Shown in pieces: positions 1 to 7,799 of a DNA stretch of 64,000 nt. The position numbers and the translations under genes were made by a program. The notes beneath the pieces are model-generated. The model was given only the letters and a program-made list of their open reading frames with translations. It was not told where the DNA came from and made no database searches. The DNA comes from Terriglobus albidus (lineage in GTDB: Bacteria > Acidobacteriota > Terriglobia > Terriglobales > Acidobacteriaceae), in NCBI RefSeq assembly GCF_008000815.1, contig NZ_CP042806.1, positions 2,914,001 through 2,978,000 on the forward strand. Direction: 5' to 3'. Every line of letters begins with the position of its first letter. Within the stretch, counting starts at the first letter, position 1.

Positions 1-1177
1 CGGGATCGACGCGTGAGGCATACCAGGCGGGAGCGCTTCCAAAGAGGAATCCGGCCAGAGTTGTAGCGATAAGCGTAAATAGAAGGACCGGGAGATTAAG
101 CGTGAGGTCGGCCTCTTTCGGTAGGGTCCCTTCAGGCATGATCGCAATGAGACCGCGAAGCAACGCATAACCAACTCCCACACCGAGCAGGCCGCCGGTT
201 GTCGCCAGAAGCAGGCTCTCGGTAATGAGCTGCTCAAAGATGGTTCGGCGGCTGGCGCCGAGCGCCGCTCGCACGGCTAGTTCTTTCTGTCGCGCAAGAC
301 CACGCGCCAACAGCAGGTTGGCGACATTCACGCAGGCAATCAGGAGGATGAAGGCGACAGCTCCGAGCAGGAGCCAGAGCGTCTGCTTGCGTTCACTTGG
401 AAGGAAGTCATTCTTGAGAGGTTCGACAAAGACTCCCCAGCCTTTATTGCTCTTCGGATTGTCCTGGGCAATGTGGAGGGCAACCGAATCCATGTCCTTT
501 TGGGCTTGCTGTACGGTCACTCCCGGTTTCAGGCGGCCTATCGAGAGGAGCCAATGGAAGTCATGATTGAGTTGTTCCGGCTTGAAGACGAGGGGCACCG
601 CGAGCTGGTCATTGCCGCGGTCATCGAGGCCCGGCGACAGAACGCCCACGACGGTATATGGCTGTCCATCAATCCGCATGGACTGACCAATAATCTTGCG
701 ATTCTCACCAAGATGCATCCAAAGCTTGTGAGTAAGAATCACTACGTGGTTTTTGCCATCGACGCCTTCTTCCGGCAGGAAGTCTCGCCCAAGAAAGAAA
801 GGTCGTCCGAACATGGTGTAATACCCAGTCGTCACCTGTCTCCCATCAATGTTTTCAGGCTGTTCTTTGCTCGCGATATTGAAGGAGCTTCCAGTAAAGG
901 CGTGGAGGTCCCGAAGCGTGGAATTTTCCCGCCTCCAATCGGTAAAGTCTCCTGCGGAGATTCCGTTGTGGAAACCTTGAATCTTAGACCAGACGACGAC
1001 CAATTGATCGGGTTCTCGATAAGGAAGAGGAGCCAGCAGCGTCGCATAGTCAATGGTGAATATCGCCGTGTTCGCGCCAATGCCGAGAGCGAGGGTCAGC
1101 AGGATTGTGAGCGTCAGGCCTGGATTTTTCGCAAAGCCGCGGAGCGAGTAAAGCAGGTTACGGAGGAAACTCGACAT
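1..1177 (-). CDS. ADOP-family MacB-like ABC permease (C-terminus cut off by window edge)
   Basis: The reverse strand is open from an ATG at 1177 to the window edge. The translation starts MSSFLRNLLYSLRGFAKNPG and continues with a first membrane helix (LTLTILLTLALGIGANTAIF), a long extracytoplasmic MacB_PCD-like region, and then FtsX-like helices (LLLGAVAFILLIACVNVANLLLARG, followed by the hallmark RQKELAVRAALGASR). This order is the signature of acidobacterial duplicated orphan permeases, which resemble MacB but have no ATPase next door and usually have two FtsX halves of about 800 residues in total. Only about 392 residues are visible, so the second half must lie to the left. GAGAGG precedes the ATG. 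It is divergent from the GntR regulator. Substrate unknown; export of a peptide or drug is the family guess. Confidence 0.85.
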   Translation of the reverse strand, partial: MSSFLRNLLYSLRGFAKNPGLTLTILLTLALGIGANTAIFTIDYATLLAPLPYREPDQLVVVWSKIQGFHNGISAGDFTDWRRENSTLRDLHAFTGSSFNIASKEQPENIDGRQVTTGYYTMFGRPFFLGRDFLPEEGVDGKNHVVILTHKLWMHLGENRKIIGQSMRIDGQPYTVVGVLSPGLDDRGNDQLAVPLVFKPEQLNHDFHWLLSIGRLKPGVTVQQAQKDMDSVALHIAQDNPKSNKGWGVFVEPLKNDFLPSERKQTLWLLLGAVAFILLIACVNVANLLLARGLARQKELAVRAALGASRRTIFEQLITESLLLATTGGLLGVGVGYALLRGLIAIMPEGTLPKEADLTLNLPVLLFTLIATTLAGFLFGSAPAWYASRVDP

Positions 1178-1324
1178 CGTAAAACCTCTCGATTTCGTCT
1201 CGAGCGGTTCCTGCCCAAGATCTATTGATGCAGAGAAGAAAATAATTATCTCCGGGCCATTGACGCCGGTCAACCTACACAAAAGCGACGATTAAGCCTG
1301 TTATCGATGCCTTTCAAAATTTAT

Positions 1325-1366
1325 TTGCTCGAGATCAAATTATGTGTACTATGCGTACTAGTACAC
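1325..1366 (+). promoter_or_regulatory. Promoter and perfect dyad operator of the GntR-ABC operon
   Basis: GTGTACTA (1344-1351) and TAGTACAC (1359-1366) form a perfect 8-bp inverted repeat with a 7-bp spacer. A plausible -35 (TTGCTC, 1325-1330) and -10 (TACTAT, 1347-1352; 16-bp spacer) put the -10 and the start point inside the dyad. YtrA-type GntR regulators typically repress their own ABC operon from such a site, so autorepression is the likely arrangement. The promoter assignment is inference; the dyad is directly visible. Confidence 0.65.
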
Positions 1367-1369
1367 GTC

Positions 1370-1768
1370 ATGATTCCGTTTCGGCTTACCCCAAAACCCG
1401 GCGTTCCCATCTATGAGCAGGCAGTGTATGCCGCTACCCGTGCGATTGTCGCGGGTCAGATGCGTGTGGGCGATCCTTTTCCTTCCGTGCGCACGCTCTC
1501 TCGTGAGCTGAAGATCAATCCAAACACGGCCCACAAAGTGATTGCACAGCTGCTAAGCGACGGTCTGCTGGAATCTCATCCTGGCATTGGCACCGTGGTG
1601 GCAAAGCTTCCGCACTCCAGCTCAAGTGAGCGGACGGAGCTGTTAAATCGGCAGATTGAAGAGTTAGTGGTAGAAGCCAAACGGCTGTCGATCGATGTAG
1701 ATGAGGTCACCGCAGCGATTGAGAAACACTGGCAGCGCTTGTCACAGCATGAAGAGGCCCATCGATGA
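1370..1768 (+). CDS. GntR-family (YtrA subfamily) transcriptional regulator
   Basis: A 132-residue protein with an N-terminal GntR winged helix (roughly residues 10-75; typical phrases GVPIYEQAVYAATRAIVAGQ and PSVRTLSRELKINPNTAHK) and only a short helical tail. That is the compact YtrA architecture, without the large effector domain of FadR or HutC types. The frame is open back to 1307, but the family N-terminus (MIPFRLTPKPGVPIYEQ) begins at 1370. There is no Shine-Dalgarno before 1370 and a predicted start point only about 10 nt away, so translation is probably nearly leaderless. Its stop overlaps the next gene's ATG (ATGA). It probably represses the ABC transporter that follows in response to an unknown envelope signal. 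Confidence 0.85.
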   Translation: MIPFRLTPKPGVPIYEQAVYAATRAIVAGQMRVGDPFPSVRTLSRELKINPNTAHKVIAQLLSDGLLESHPGIGTVVAKLPHSSSSERTELLNRQIEELVVEAKRLSIDVDEVTAAIEKHWQRLSQHEEAHR

Positions 1769-2700
1769 CGATCGTTGCGCCGGCAATTGAAGCCCGCCAG
1801 TTGAGTAAGCGCATTGGAAAGAACACGCTGCTTGCGCCGCTCGACCTCACGGTTCCGCGTGGAGCAATCCTTGCGGTGATTGGCGCCAATGGTGCAGGCA
1901 AAAGCACACTGATCAAACTGCTGCTCAACATGTGGGAGCCAACTACCGGCGAAGCCACCGTGTTGGGCATACCGTCGACCTCACTCCGCGGCGCAGCGTT
2001 ACAACGGATCGGATATGTCTCTGAGAAACAGGAGATGCCGGAATGGATGACGGTCGGCGCTTTGATGGACCACTTACGGCCGATGTATCCGGTCTGGAAC
2101 GACAGAGATCTGCTCGACGAGTTACAGCTTCCGTTGGATCGCCGGATCAAACACCTCTCCAGGGGAATGCGGATGAAGGCCGCTCTGGCAAGCGTGCTGG
2201 CGTTCAAGCCGGAGCTGTTGATGCTGGATGAACCATTTACCGGGCTTGATACTGCCATTCGCACGGAATTAGTGAAGGCTCTGCTCGGTCGGGCACATGT
2301 CGAGAACTCAGGTGATGCTACGACGATCGTGATCTCGTCGCATGACCTGGATGAGATGGAGAGTTTTGCGACCCACGTGGCGTTCCTGCATGAAGGTGAG
2401 TTGTTGTTTGCGGAGCCGATTGAAAAGCTGCTGACTCGATGCCGCGAAGTGACGGTTAGGTTCGGACAAGTGACGGCGGAGCGATCTATTCCGACGCTCG
2501 CCGAGGGTTGTATTGCAGCGGAGGCATCAGGCGCCATGTTGCGATTCGTCGATATGAAGGTGAATGTCGACGATCATGAAGGGGCTATCCGCGCGCTGAT
2601 GCCGGATGTTGTGGATGTGCAGTCAGAGCCGATGAGTCTCCGATCCATCTTCCTGGCATTGAATCAGGAGAGCCGTGCAAACGACAGGAGCCGCGTATGA
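1765..2700 (+). CDS. ABC transporter ATP-binding protein
   Basis: A 311-residue ATPase of the CcmA/YtrB kind. Visible motifs in order are Walker A GANGAGKST (about residue 44), signature LSRGMRMK (about 133), Walker B LLMLDEPF followed by TGLD, and the switch region SSHD. The last 90 residues form the accessory domain found in exporters of this class. It overlaps both neighbours by 4 nt (ATGA), so all three genes are translationally coupled. It energises the permease encoded next. YtrA-linked transporters commonly respond to cell-wall-active agents, but the substrate here cannot be read from sequence. Confidence 0.9.
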   Translation: MTIVAPAIEARQLSKRIGKNTLLAPLDLTVPRGAILAVIGANGAGKSTLIKLLLNMWEPTTGEATVLGIPSTSLRGAALQRIGYVSEKQEMPEWMTVGALMDHLRPMYPVWNDRDLLDELQLPLDRRIKHLSRGMRMKAALASVLAFKPELLMLDEPFTGLDTAIRTELVKALLGRAHVENSGDATTIVISSHDLDEMESFATHVAFLHEGELLFAEPIEKLLTRCREVTVRFGQVTAERSIPTLAEGCIAAEASGAMLRFVDMKVNVDDHEGAIRALMPDVVDVQSEPMSLRSIFLALNQESRANDRSRV

Positions 2701-4145
2701 AACAGGCGATCTCATTGCTGTGGAAAGATTTGCGTCACCTGTGGCCGGAGCTAAGCGTCTACATTCTTCTGCTAACGGTTATGACGGTGGTCACGCCGCA
2801 GACATGGCTGGGCAGAGAACAGGCGGGTAGCTCGCTTGGCATGTTCGCCGATTTGCTGGTCTTCCTGCTTGCTGTCTGCTGGTTAGTACTCATTACACGC
2901 GTCGTGCATGGAGACCGGTTAGCGGGTGACGAGCAGTTTTGGGTGACACGGCCTTATACCTGGAGATCGCTGTTGGGTGCAAAGCTCCTGTTCGTTCTGT
3001 TATGCCTTATTACACCCTTTGTGCTGATGCAGTGGGCCATGCTGCATGCCGCAGGACTCAACCTGCTTGCGGCAAAGGCTGGTATGGGGCTCACGCTGTG
3101 GATGTTTGCTCTGATCGTCTGGCTCCCATTTGTCGTGATCGCCGCGGTGACGGAAAGCCTGGCTATGGCCTTCACGTTTCTGGCCGGAACCCTGATTGTG
3201 TGGGTGGGTGTGTTGATGTGGATTCTGTCCGCTTCGGCGATGCGCACGTCGCCTCCCTATGTCTTTGAGCTATTCAGCGCAATCTTTGGCAGTGCACTAC
3301 TGGCGATTCTGATCTACCAGTATTCCAGGCGGCGCACGCCCCATGCTCGTCTTGCAAGTGCAACCACACTAGCGCTGTTTCTCCTGCTGGTCCTCGGATA
3401 TGACAAGGGCCAATTTGGCGCACCGGTACGAGCGTTGATACGTCATTACTATCCGGTAGCGACGGCGGGGCCGCTGCACCTGACGTTTCTGCCTGGTCCT
3501 CTTTCCCATGACGAGCGCCGCGAGTCGCCCCAGCTTCCCCACGGTTATATCGAGGTAAAGCTCCCGGTTCACATAGAAGGAGTTCCAGCAAACCACCGGC
3601 TTCACGGCGCGAGTATCTTGGTGGATCTCAGAACTGACCATGGGAGCTATGAATCTCCGTGGCAGTCCGCGACGCTCGACGATCAGACCATTAGTTTCCT
3701 GATGCGCGAGAATGTCTTCGACCGTTTCGCGAGCGAAAGTACGACGGTACATCTTGAGATAGCTGTCGAAGAGCTACAGCCGGCGAGGTCGGGAACGATG
3801 GTGGCTGCAGACCGATTTCCTGGGCCTGCCAATGGAGTGTGTGAGCTGATTCGAGGCAGAGTGTATTGCCGCTATGCATACTGGATGAATACTCCCACCA
3901 GGATCGAGGCAAGGACCCATACCGGATCGTGCGATCAGGAGGGTCCCAGAACCCTCTCAACGGTCAGCCTGCATATGGCGCCAGACGGAACGAAACCCGA
4001 TCCGGTCGCGAGCCAGGCACTTCTTTTTCAGGGACAAGTCTGTCAGGGAGATTCCTTGACCTTTATGGAGTACGCCTCCGGTAGGAACCTGCGGCTCCTG
4101 CTGGATATACCGCAGATCAAGTTGGCAGAGTATCGCACTCACTAG
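2697..4145 (+). CDS. ABC transporter-associated membrane permease
   Basis: A 482-residue protein. The N-terminal half holds about six hydrophobic helices (for example LSVYILLLTVMTVVT, FADLLVFLLAVCWLVLI, WMFALIVWLPFVVIAAV and TLALFLLLVLGY). From about residue 250 it becomes soluble and beta-rich, and is probably extracytoplasmic. This resembles ABC-2-like permeases that pair with YtrB-type ATPases, although I recognise no named family. The soluble tail is unusual and may act as a sensor or substrate-binding part. It is the last gene of the operon and is followed by a strong hairpin. Confidence 0.75.
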   Translation: MKQAISLLWKDLRHLWPELSVYILLLTVMTVVTPQTWLGREQAGSSLGMFADLLVFLLAVCWLVLITRVVHGDRLAGDEQFWVTRPYTWRSLLGAKLLFVLLCLITPFVLMQWAMLHAAGLNLLAAKAGMGLTLWMFALIVWLPFVVIAAVTESLAMAFTFLAGTLIVWVGVLMWILSASAMRTSPPYVFELFSAIFGSALLAILIYQYSRRRTPHARLASATTLALFLLLVLGYDKGQFGAPVRALIRHYYPVATAGPLHLTFLPGPLSHDERRESPQLPHGYIEVKLPVHIEGVPANHRLHGASILVDLRTDHGSYESPWQSATLDDQTISFLMRENVFDRFASESTTVHLEIAVEELQPARSGTMVAADRFPGPANGVCELIRGRVYCRYAYWMNTPTRIEARTHTGSCDQEGPRTLSTVSLHMAPDGTKPDPVASQALLFQGQVCQGDSLTFMEYASGRNLRLLLDIPQIKLAEYRTH

Positions 4146-4170
4146 AGTAGCTGGTCGAGGGATTGCAAAA

Positions 4171-4220
4171 GGAGTGGAAGGTTGGAAAGCCCAAATACGG
4201 GCTTTCCAACCTTCCACTCC
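4171..4220. terminator. Perfect 22-bp hairpin between convergent operons
   Basis: Arms at 4171-4192 and 4199-4220 are exact reverse complements around the 6-nt loop AAATAC. It is preceded by AAAA and followed by TTGTTATTT, so it can terminate in both directions. It lies between the ABC operon (plus) and the metal-efflux operon (minus), which end towards each other. A perfect 22-bp stem is long for a terminator and may be a recent repeat-type insertion. Confidence 0.75.
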
Positions 4221-4263
4221 TTGTTATTTCCACTGCTCGAATGAGCAGCACAAAGCAACGGGA

Positions 4264-4590
4264 TTACATTGCTCCTGGCGCGATGATGGAATCCACCTGG
4301 ATGGTCGTTCCCGACACCTTACCCATGACCATCGCCTTTTGTCCTGCGAACTTGTCGATCTGGCTTTTATCTCCCTTCAGGATATAAACCTTAGTTCCAA
4401 CCACAAGCGCATAATCTGACCCCTGCTTCGCGCATGCACGCGTGCATTCCGCAGGCTTGTCTTTCATCATGTGCTTTGTACCGCACATGGAATCCGTAAC
4501 AGTTCCGGTGAAGGATTGGGCAGATTGCGCGAAAGTGGCAACGGCTGCGAGAACGAGTGTGCCCATGGCCATGACGACTTTGAGTTTCAT
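4264..4590 (-). CDS. Small exported protein of the metal-efflux operon
   Basis: A 108-residue protein with a signal peptide (MKLKVVMAMGTLVLAAVATF, cleavage near AQSAQS) and a mature domain with a Cys-containing motif (TDSMCGTKHMMKD, then ECTRACAKQGSDYAL). The C-terminal half looks like a small OB-like barrel (KVYILKGDK, GKVSGTTIQVDSI). Similar small periplasmic proteins are frequent in acidobacterial genomes. I know no assigned function, but the clustered Cys, His and Met residues and the location suggest metal binding. Its ATG overlaps the stop of the CusA-like gene, so it is the last cistron of that operon. Confidence 0.7.
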   Translation of the reverse strand: MKLKVVMAMGTLVLAAVATFAQSAQSFTGTVTDSMCGTKHMMKDKPAECTRACAKQGSDYALVVGTKVYILKGDKSQIDKFAGQKAMVMGKVSGTTIQVDSIIAPGAM

Positions 4591-7500
4591 TGCATTTCTC
4601 CTTTATTGGATGTGGGTTGAATGGCAACATCGTTGCGGGTTGAGGTGGAACCATCATGGCTGGAATAGAGCATCCCTCGCTTTAGAGCGCGCTCCTTCAT
4701 CATGACGAAGAAAACCGGTACAAGAATCAGGACGTGGATGGTCGACGTGATCATGCCGCCAACGATCGGCGCGGCAATCGGTTTCATAACATCTGAGCCA
4801 ATGCCAGACTCCCAAAGAATTGGAGCCAGACTGGCCAGCACGGCAGAGACGGTCATCAGTTTTGGCCGTAGGCGATGAACTGCGCCATCGATTGCAGCTT
4901 CTTCGATATCAGCATTCGTGAGTTGCTTTTTGGTCTGCAGCTTATGATCGAGCGTTTCGTGGAGGTAAACTACCATCACCACGCCTGTTTCCACGGCAAT
5001 ACCGAACAATGCAATGTAGCCCACGGCGACAGCGACACTGAAGTTGTAGTGAAGCAGCCACTGCAATAGCAAGCCTCCACTCATGGCATAGATCGTCGGA
5101 AAGATCAGGACCAGGGCCTCCGCGACCGAGTGGAAGACCAGATACAACAGCAGGAAGATGACGACGAATACTACTGGCAGGATGAGCCGCAGACGCTGCT
5201 TTGCGCGCAGTTCCAGTTCATATTCTCCAGACCACTGGAAGGAATAACCCGCAGGCAAGGTTAGCTTCTCATGCAGAAGCTTGCTGGCCTTATCCACAAA
5301 TCCGCCGTAATCAGTGTTTTTCAGATCGATGTAGATATAGCCGGTGAGAGCGCCATCTTCATCGCGAATCATGGCGGGACCGCGACTGAAAGAGATACGC
5401 GCTACCTGTCCAAGTGGAATCTGCGCTCCGGAAGGTGTACCGATCAGCACCTTGTTCATCTGCTCAACGCTGTCACGAAAATCGCGCTGATAACGAACAT
5501 TGATGGGATAACGCTCCCGGCCCTCGATATTTTCCGCAATATTCTGGCCACCGATACCCGACTGCACGGCGATTTGTACATCGGCAACCGACAGACCATA
5601 TCGTGCAGCCTCAGTTCTGTTGACATCAATGTTGACGTAGAAACCCTGTGCTACTTTTTCCGCAAAGATCGAGCGCATCTCCGGAAGGCCGGAGAGCACA
5701 TTCTGTATCTGCGATGCGGCCTGCTGAATGCCGTTCACATCTTTTCCCTGAACCTTGAGGCCCAAAGGGGTCTTGATGCCGGTCAGTTCCATGTCCAGAC
5801 GATTCTCGACCGGCATTGTCCAGGTATTAGAGAGGCCAGGAAACTGAAGCTTCTCGTCCATCTCCTGAATGAGCTTTTCGTAGGTCATATCGGCCGGCCA
5901 TTGCTCACGAGGCTTGAGCATAAGCGTCGTATCGTACATATCGAGAGGCGCGTTGTCAGTCGCGCTGTCGGACCGGCCTACAGCGCCGAAGACGCTTGCC
6001 ACCTCAGGAAAGCTGCGGAGAATTTTATCCTGCCGCTGCAACAAAATTTTGGCTTGCTCGATGGAAATACCTGGCAGGGCGGTCGGCATGTACAACGTTG
6101 AGCCCTCATAGAGAGGCGGCATGAACTGGCTTCCCATTTTCGTCGCCAATGGGAAGGTCACGGCCAGAAAGATCAGGTTTATGGCGATCGTCAGCCAGCG
6201 ATGACGCAGGCACCATCGAATGATAGGAAGATAGATCGCCCTGGTGAAACGCGAGATGGGATTGGCGTCCTCTGGCTGGAGCTTCCCGCGCATCAGCATG
6301 ACCATCAGCACCGGCACCAGCGTGATGGCAAGGATGGATGAACCGCCGACAGCCAATGTCTTCGTCCAGGCAAGGGGGCGAAACATGCGTCCCTCCTGCG
6401 CTTCGAGCAGGAAAACCGGCATAAACGAGACGACGATAATCAACAACGAAAAGAACAATGCCGGCCCTACCTGTTTGGCTGCATTGATGAGGATCGTCTT
6501 TCGCTCAGGTTCGGTGACCGGTTCCACTGTATTTGCCTGACGTTCCGAAAGATGGCGGTAGCCATTCTCGACCATCACAATGGACGCGTCGACAAGCACA
6601 CCAATCGCCAGAGCAATACCACCCAGCGACATGATGTTCGAAGTCACCCCAAGCCAGTACATCGGAATGAAGGCGGCCAGAACAGCGATCGGCAGAGCGA
6701 GGATGGCGATAAGCGCGGAGCGGAAGTGGAAGAGAAAGACGAGGACGACAACGCTGACGATGATTGCCTCTTCCAGCAGGTCGCGCTGCAGGGTCTTGAT
6801 GGAAGCGTCTATCAGGGCAGACCGGTCATAACCTGTCGTGATCTGAACGCCAGGTGGAAGAGACGGCGCGATCTCACGCAGCTTCGCTTTGACTCCATTG
6901 ATGACATTAAGAGCGTTCATGCCCTGACGCATGACGATGATTCCACCTACTGTTTCTCCGTCTCCATTCCACTCCGCAACCCCCTCGCGGATATCCGGCC
7001 CAAAGCTTACCGTCCCAAGATCCCGCAACAGGACTGGAGTTCCGTTTCTGCTGCTGACAGCGACGCTTGCAAGGTCTTCCAGTGAGCGCAGATAGCCAAG
7101 TCCACGGATCATGTACTCGGCTCCGCTGAGATCGAGCACACGCCCGCCAACTTCATTGGTGCTCATCTTCACTTTCTCGATGACAGTAGAAAGGGGAATT
7201 CCGTAGGCAAGTAGCTTATTCGGATCGAGCTGGATCTGATACTGCCGGACGTAACCGCCAATGGTTGCTACTTCCGCAACTCCAGGGACCGTCTCCAACG
7301 CGTAACGTAAGCGCCAATCCTGCAGGCTGCGCAAATCGGCAAGACTATGTTTACCGCTCTTGTCCACGATGGCGTACTCGTAGACCCAGCCCGCCCCTGT
7401 AGCGTCGGGGCCGATTGCAGGATGCACGTTCTCCGGAAGTCGTCCGCTGATCTGCTGAAGGTATTCAATGACGCGCGAACGCGCCCAGTAGAGATCCGTT

Positions 7501-7799
7501 CCATCCTCAAAAACCACGTACACATAAGAGTCGCCGAACATGGTCTGCGCGCGGACGGCCTTGACGTGCGGGGCGGCAAGCAGGCTAGTGACGATGGGAT
7601 AGGTCACCTGGTCTTCAATGACATCCGGTGGTTGCCCCATCCAGTTTGTGTGGACGATGACTTGGACATCGGATATATCCGGCAGTGCATCGAGAGGAAT
7701 GTGCTGCAGCGACCAGATGCCGGCAAGCGTAAGCATCAGAACCGCGGTAAAGACAAGGAAGCGATTCCGTGCGCAGATCTCGATAATCTTCGACAGCAT
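4587..7799 (-). CDS. cusA: Heavy-metal efflux RND pump, CusA-like inner-membrane subunit
   Basis: A 1070-residue HME-RND transporter of normal family length: one N-terminal helix, porter domain, helices 2-6, second porter domain, helices 8-12. The proton-relay region GVLVDASIVMVENGYRHL in TM4 carries the conserved Asp. Methionines in STLYMPTALPG, PLDMYDTT and LDMELTGIKTP fall where the CusA Met triad (573/623/672 in E. coli numbering) is expected, favouring Cu(I)/Ag(I) over Zn/Co/Ni. That substrate call is inference. The start ATG overlaps the upstream cusB-like stop by one base. It sits in the inner membrane and docks with the adaptor and outer-membrane channel encoded upstream. Confidence 0.92.
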   Translation of the reverse strand: MLSKIIEICARNRFLVFTAVLMLTLAGIWSLQHIPLDALPDISDVQVIVHTNWMGQPPDVIEDQVTYPIVTSLLAAPHVKAVRAQTMFGDSYVYVVFEDGTDLYWARSRVIEYLQQISGRLPENVHPAIGPDATGAGWVYEYAIVDKSGKHSLADLRSLQDWRLRYALETVPGVAEVATIGGYVRQYQIQLDPNKLLAYGIPLSTVIEKVKMSTNEVGGRVLDLSGAEYMIRGLGYLRSLEDLASVAVSSRNGTPVLLRDLGTVSFGPDIREGVAEWNGDGETVGGIIVMRQGMNALNVINGVKAKLREIAPSLPPGVQITTGYDRSALIDASIKTLQRDLLEEAIIVSVVVLVFLFHFRSALIAILALPIAVLAAFIPMYWLGVTSNIMSLGGIALAIGVLVDASIVMVENGYRHLSERQANTVEPVTEPERKTILINAAKQVGPALFFSLLIIVVSFMPVFLLEAQEGRMFRPLAWTKTLAVGGSSILAITLVPVLMVMLMRGKLQPEDANPISRFTRAIYLPIIRWCLRHRWLTIAINLIFLAVTFPLATKMGSQFMPPLYEGSTLYMPTALPGISIEQAKILLQRQDKILRSFPEVASVFGAVGRSDSATDNAPLDMYDTTLMLKPREQWPADMTYEKLIQEMDEKLQFPGLSNTWTMPVENRLDMELTGIKTPLGLKVQGKDVNGIQQAASQIQNVLSGLPEMRSIFAEKVAQGFYVNIDVNRTEAARYGLSVADVQIAVQSGIGGQNIAENIEGRERYPINVRYQRDFRDSVEQMNKVLIGTPSGAQIPLGQVARISFSRGPAMIRDEDGALTGYIYIDLKNTDYGGFVDKASKLLHEKLTLPAGYSFQWSGEYELELRAKQRLRLILPVVFVVIFLLLYLVFHSVAEALVLIFPTIYAMSGGLLLQWLLHYNFSVAVAVGYIALFGIAVETGVVMVVYLHETLDHKLQTKKQLTNADIEEAAIDGAVHRLRPKLMTVSAVLASLAPILWESGIGSDVMKPIAAPIVGGMITSTIHVLILVPVFFVMMKERALKRGMLYSSHDGSTSTRNDVAIQPTSNKGEMQ

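Noticed and set aside
473-1228. 251-codon open frame on the plus strand
   Set aside because: It is antisense to the ADOP permease, whose minus-strand translation shows clear family motifs; this frame has none.
1707-2537. 276-codon minus-strand frame
   Set aside because: Antisense to the ABC ATPase with complete Walker and signature motifs.
4163-4419. Two small plus-strand frames near the hairpin
   Set aside because: They read through the perfect hairpin and then antisense to the small exported protein gene; MEGWKA-like starts on both strands are a palindrome artefact.
5271-6101. 276-codon plus-strand frame within the RND pump region
   Set aside because: Mirror frame of the CusA-like gene; no recognisable protein features.
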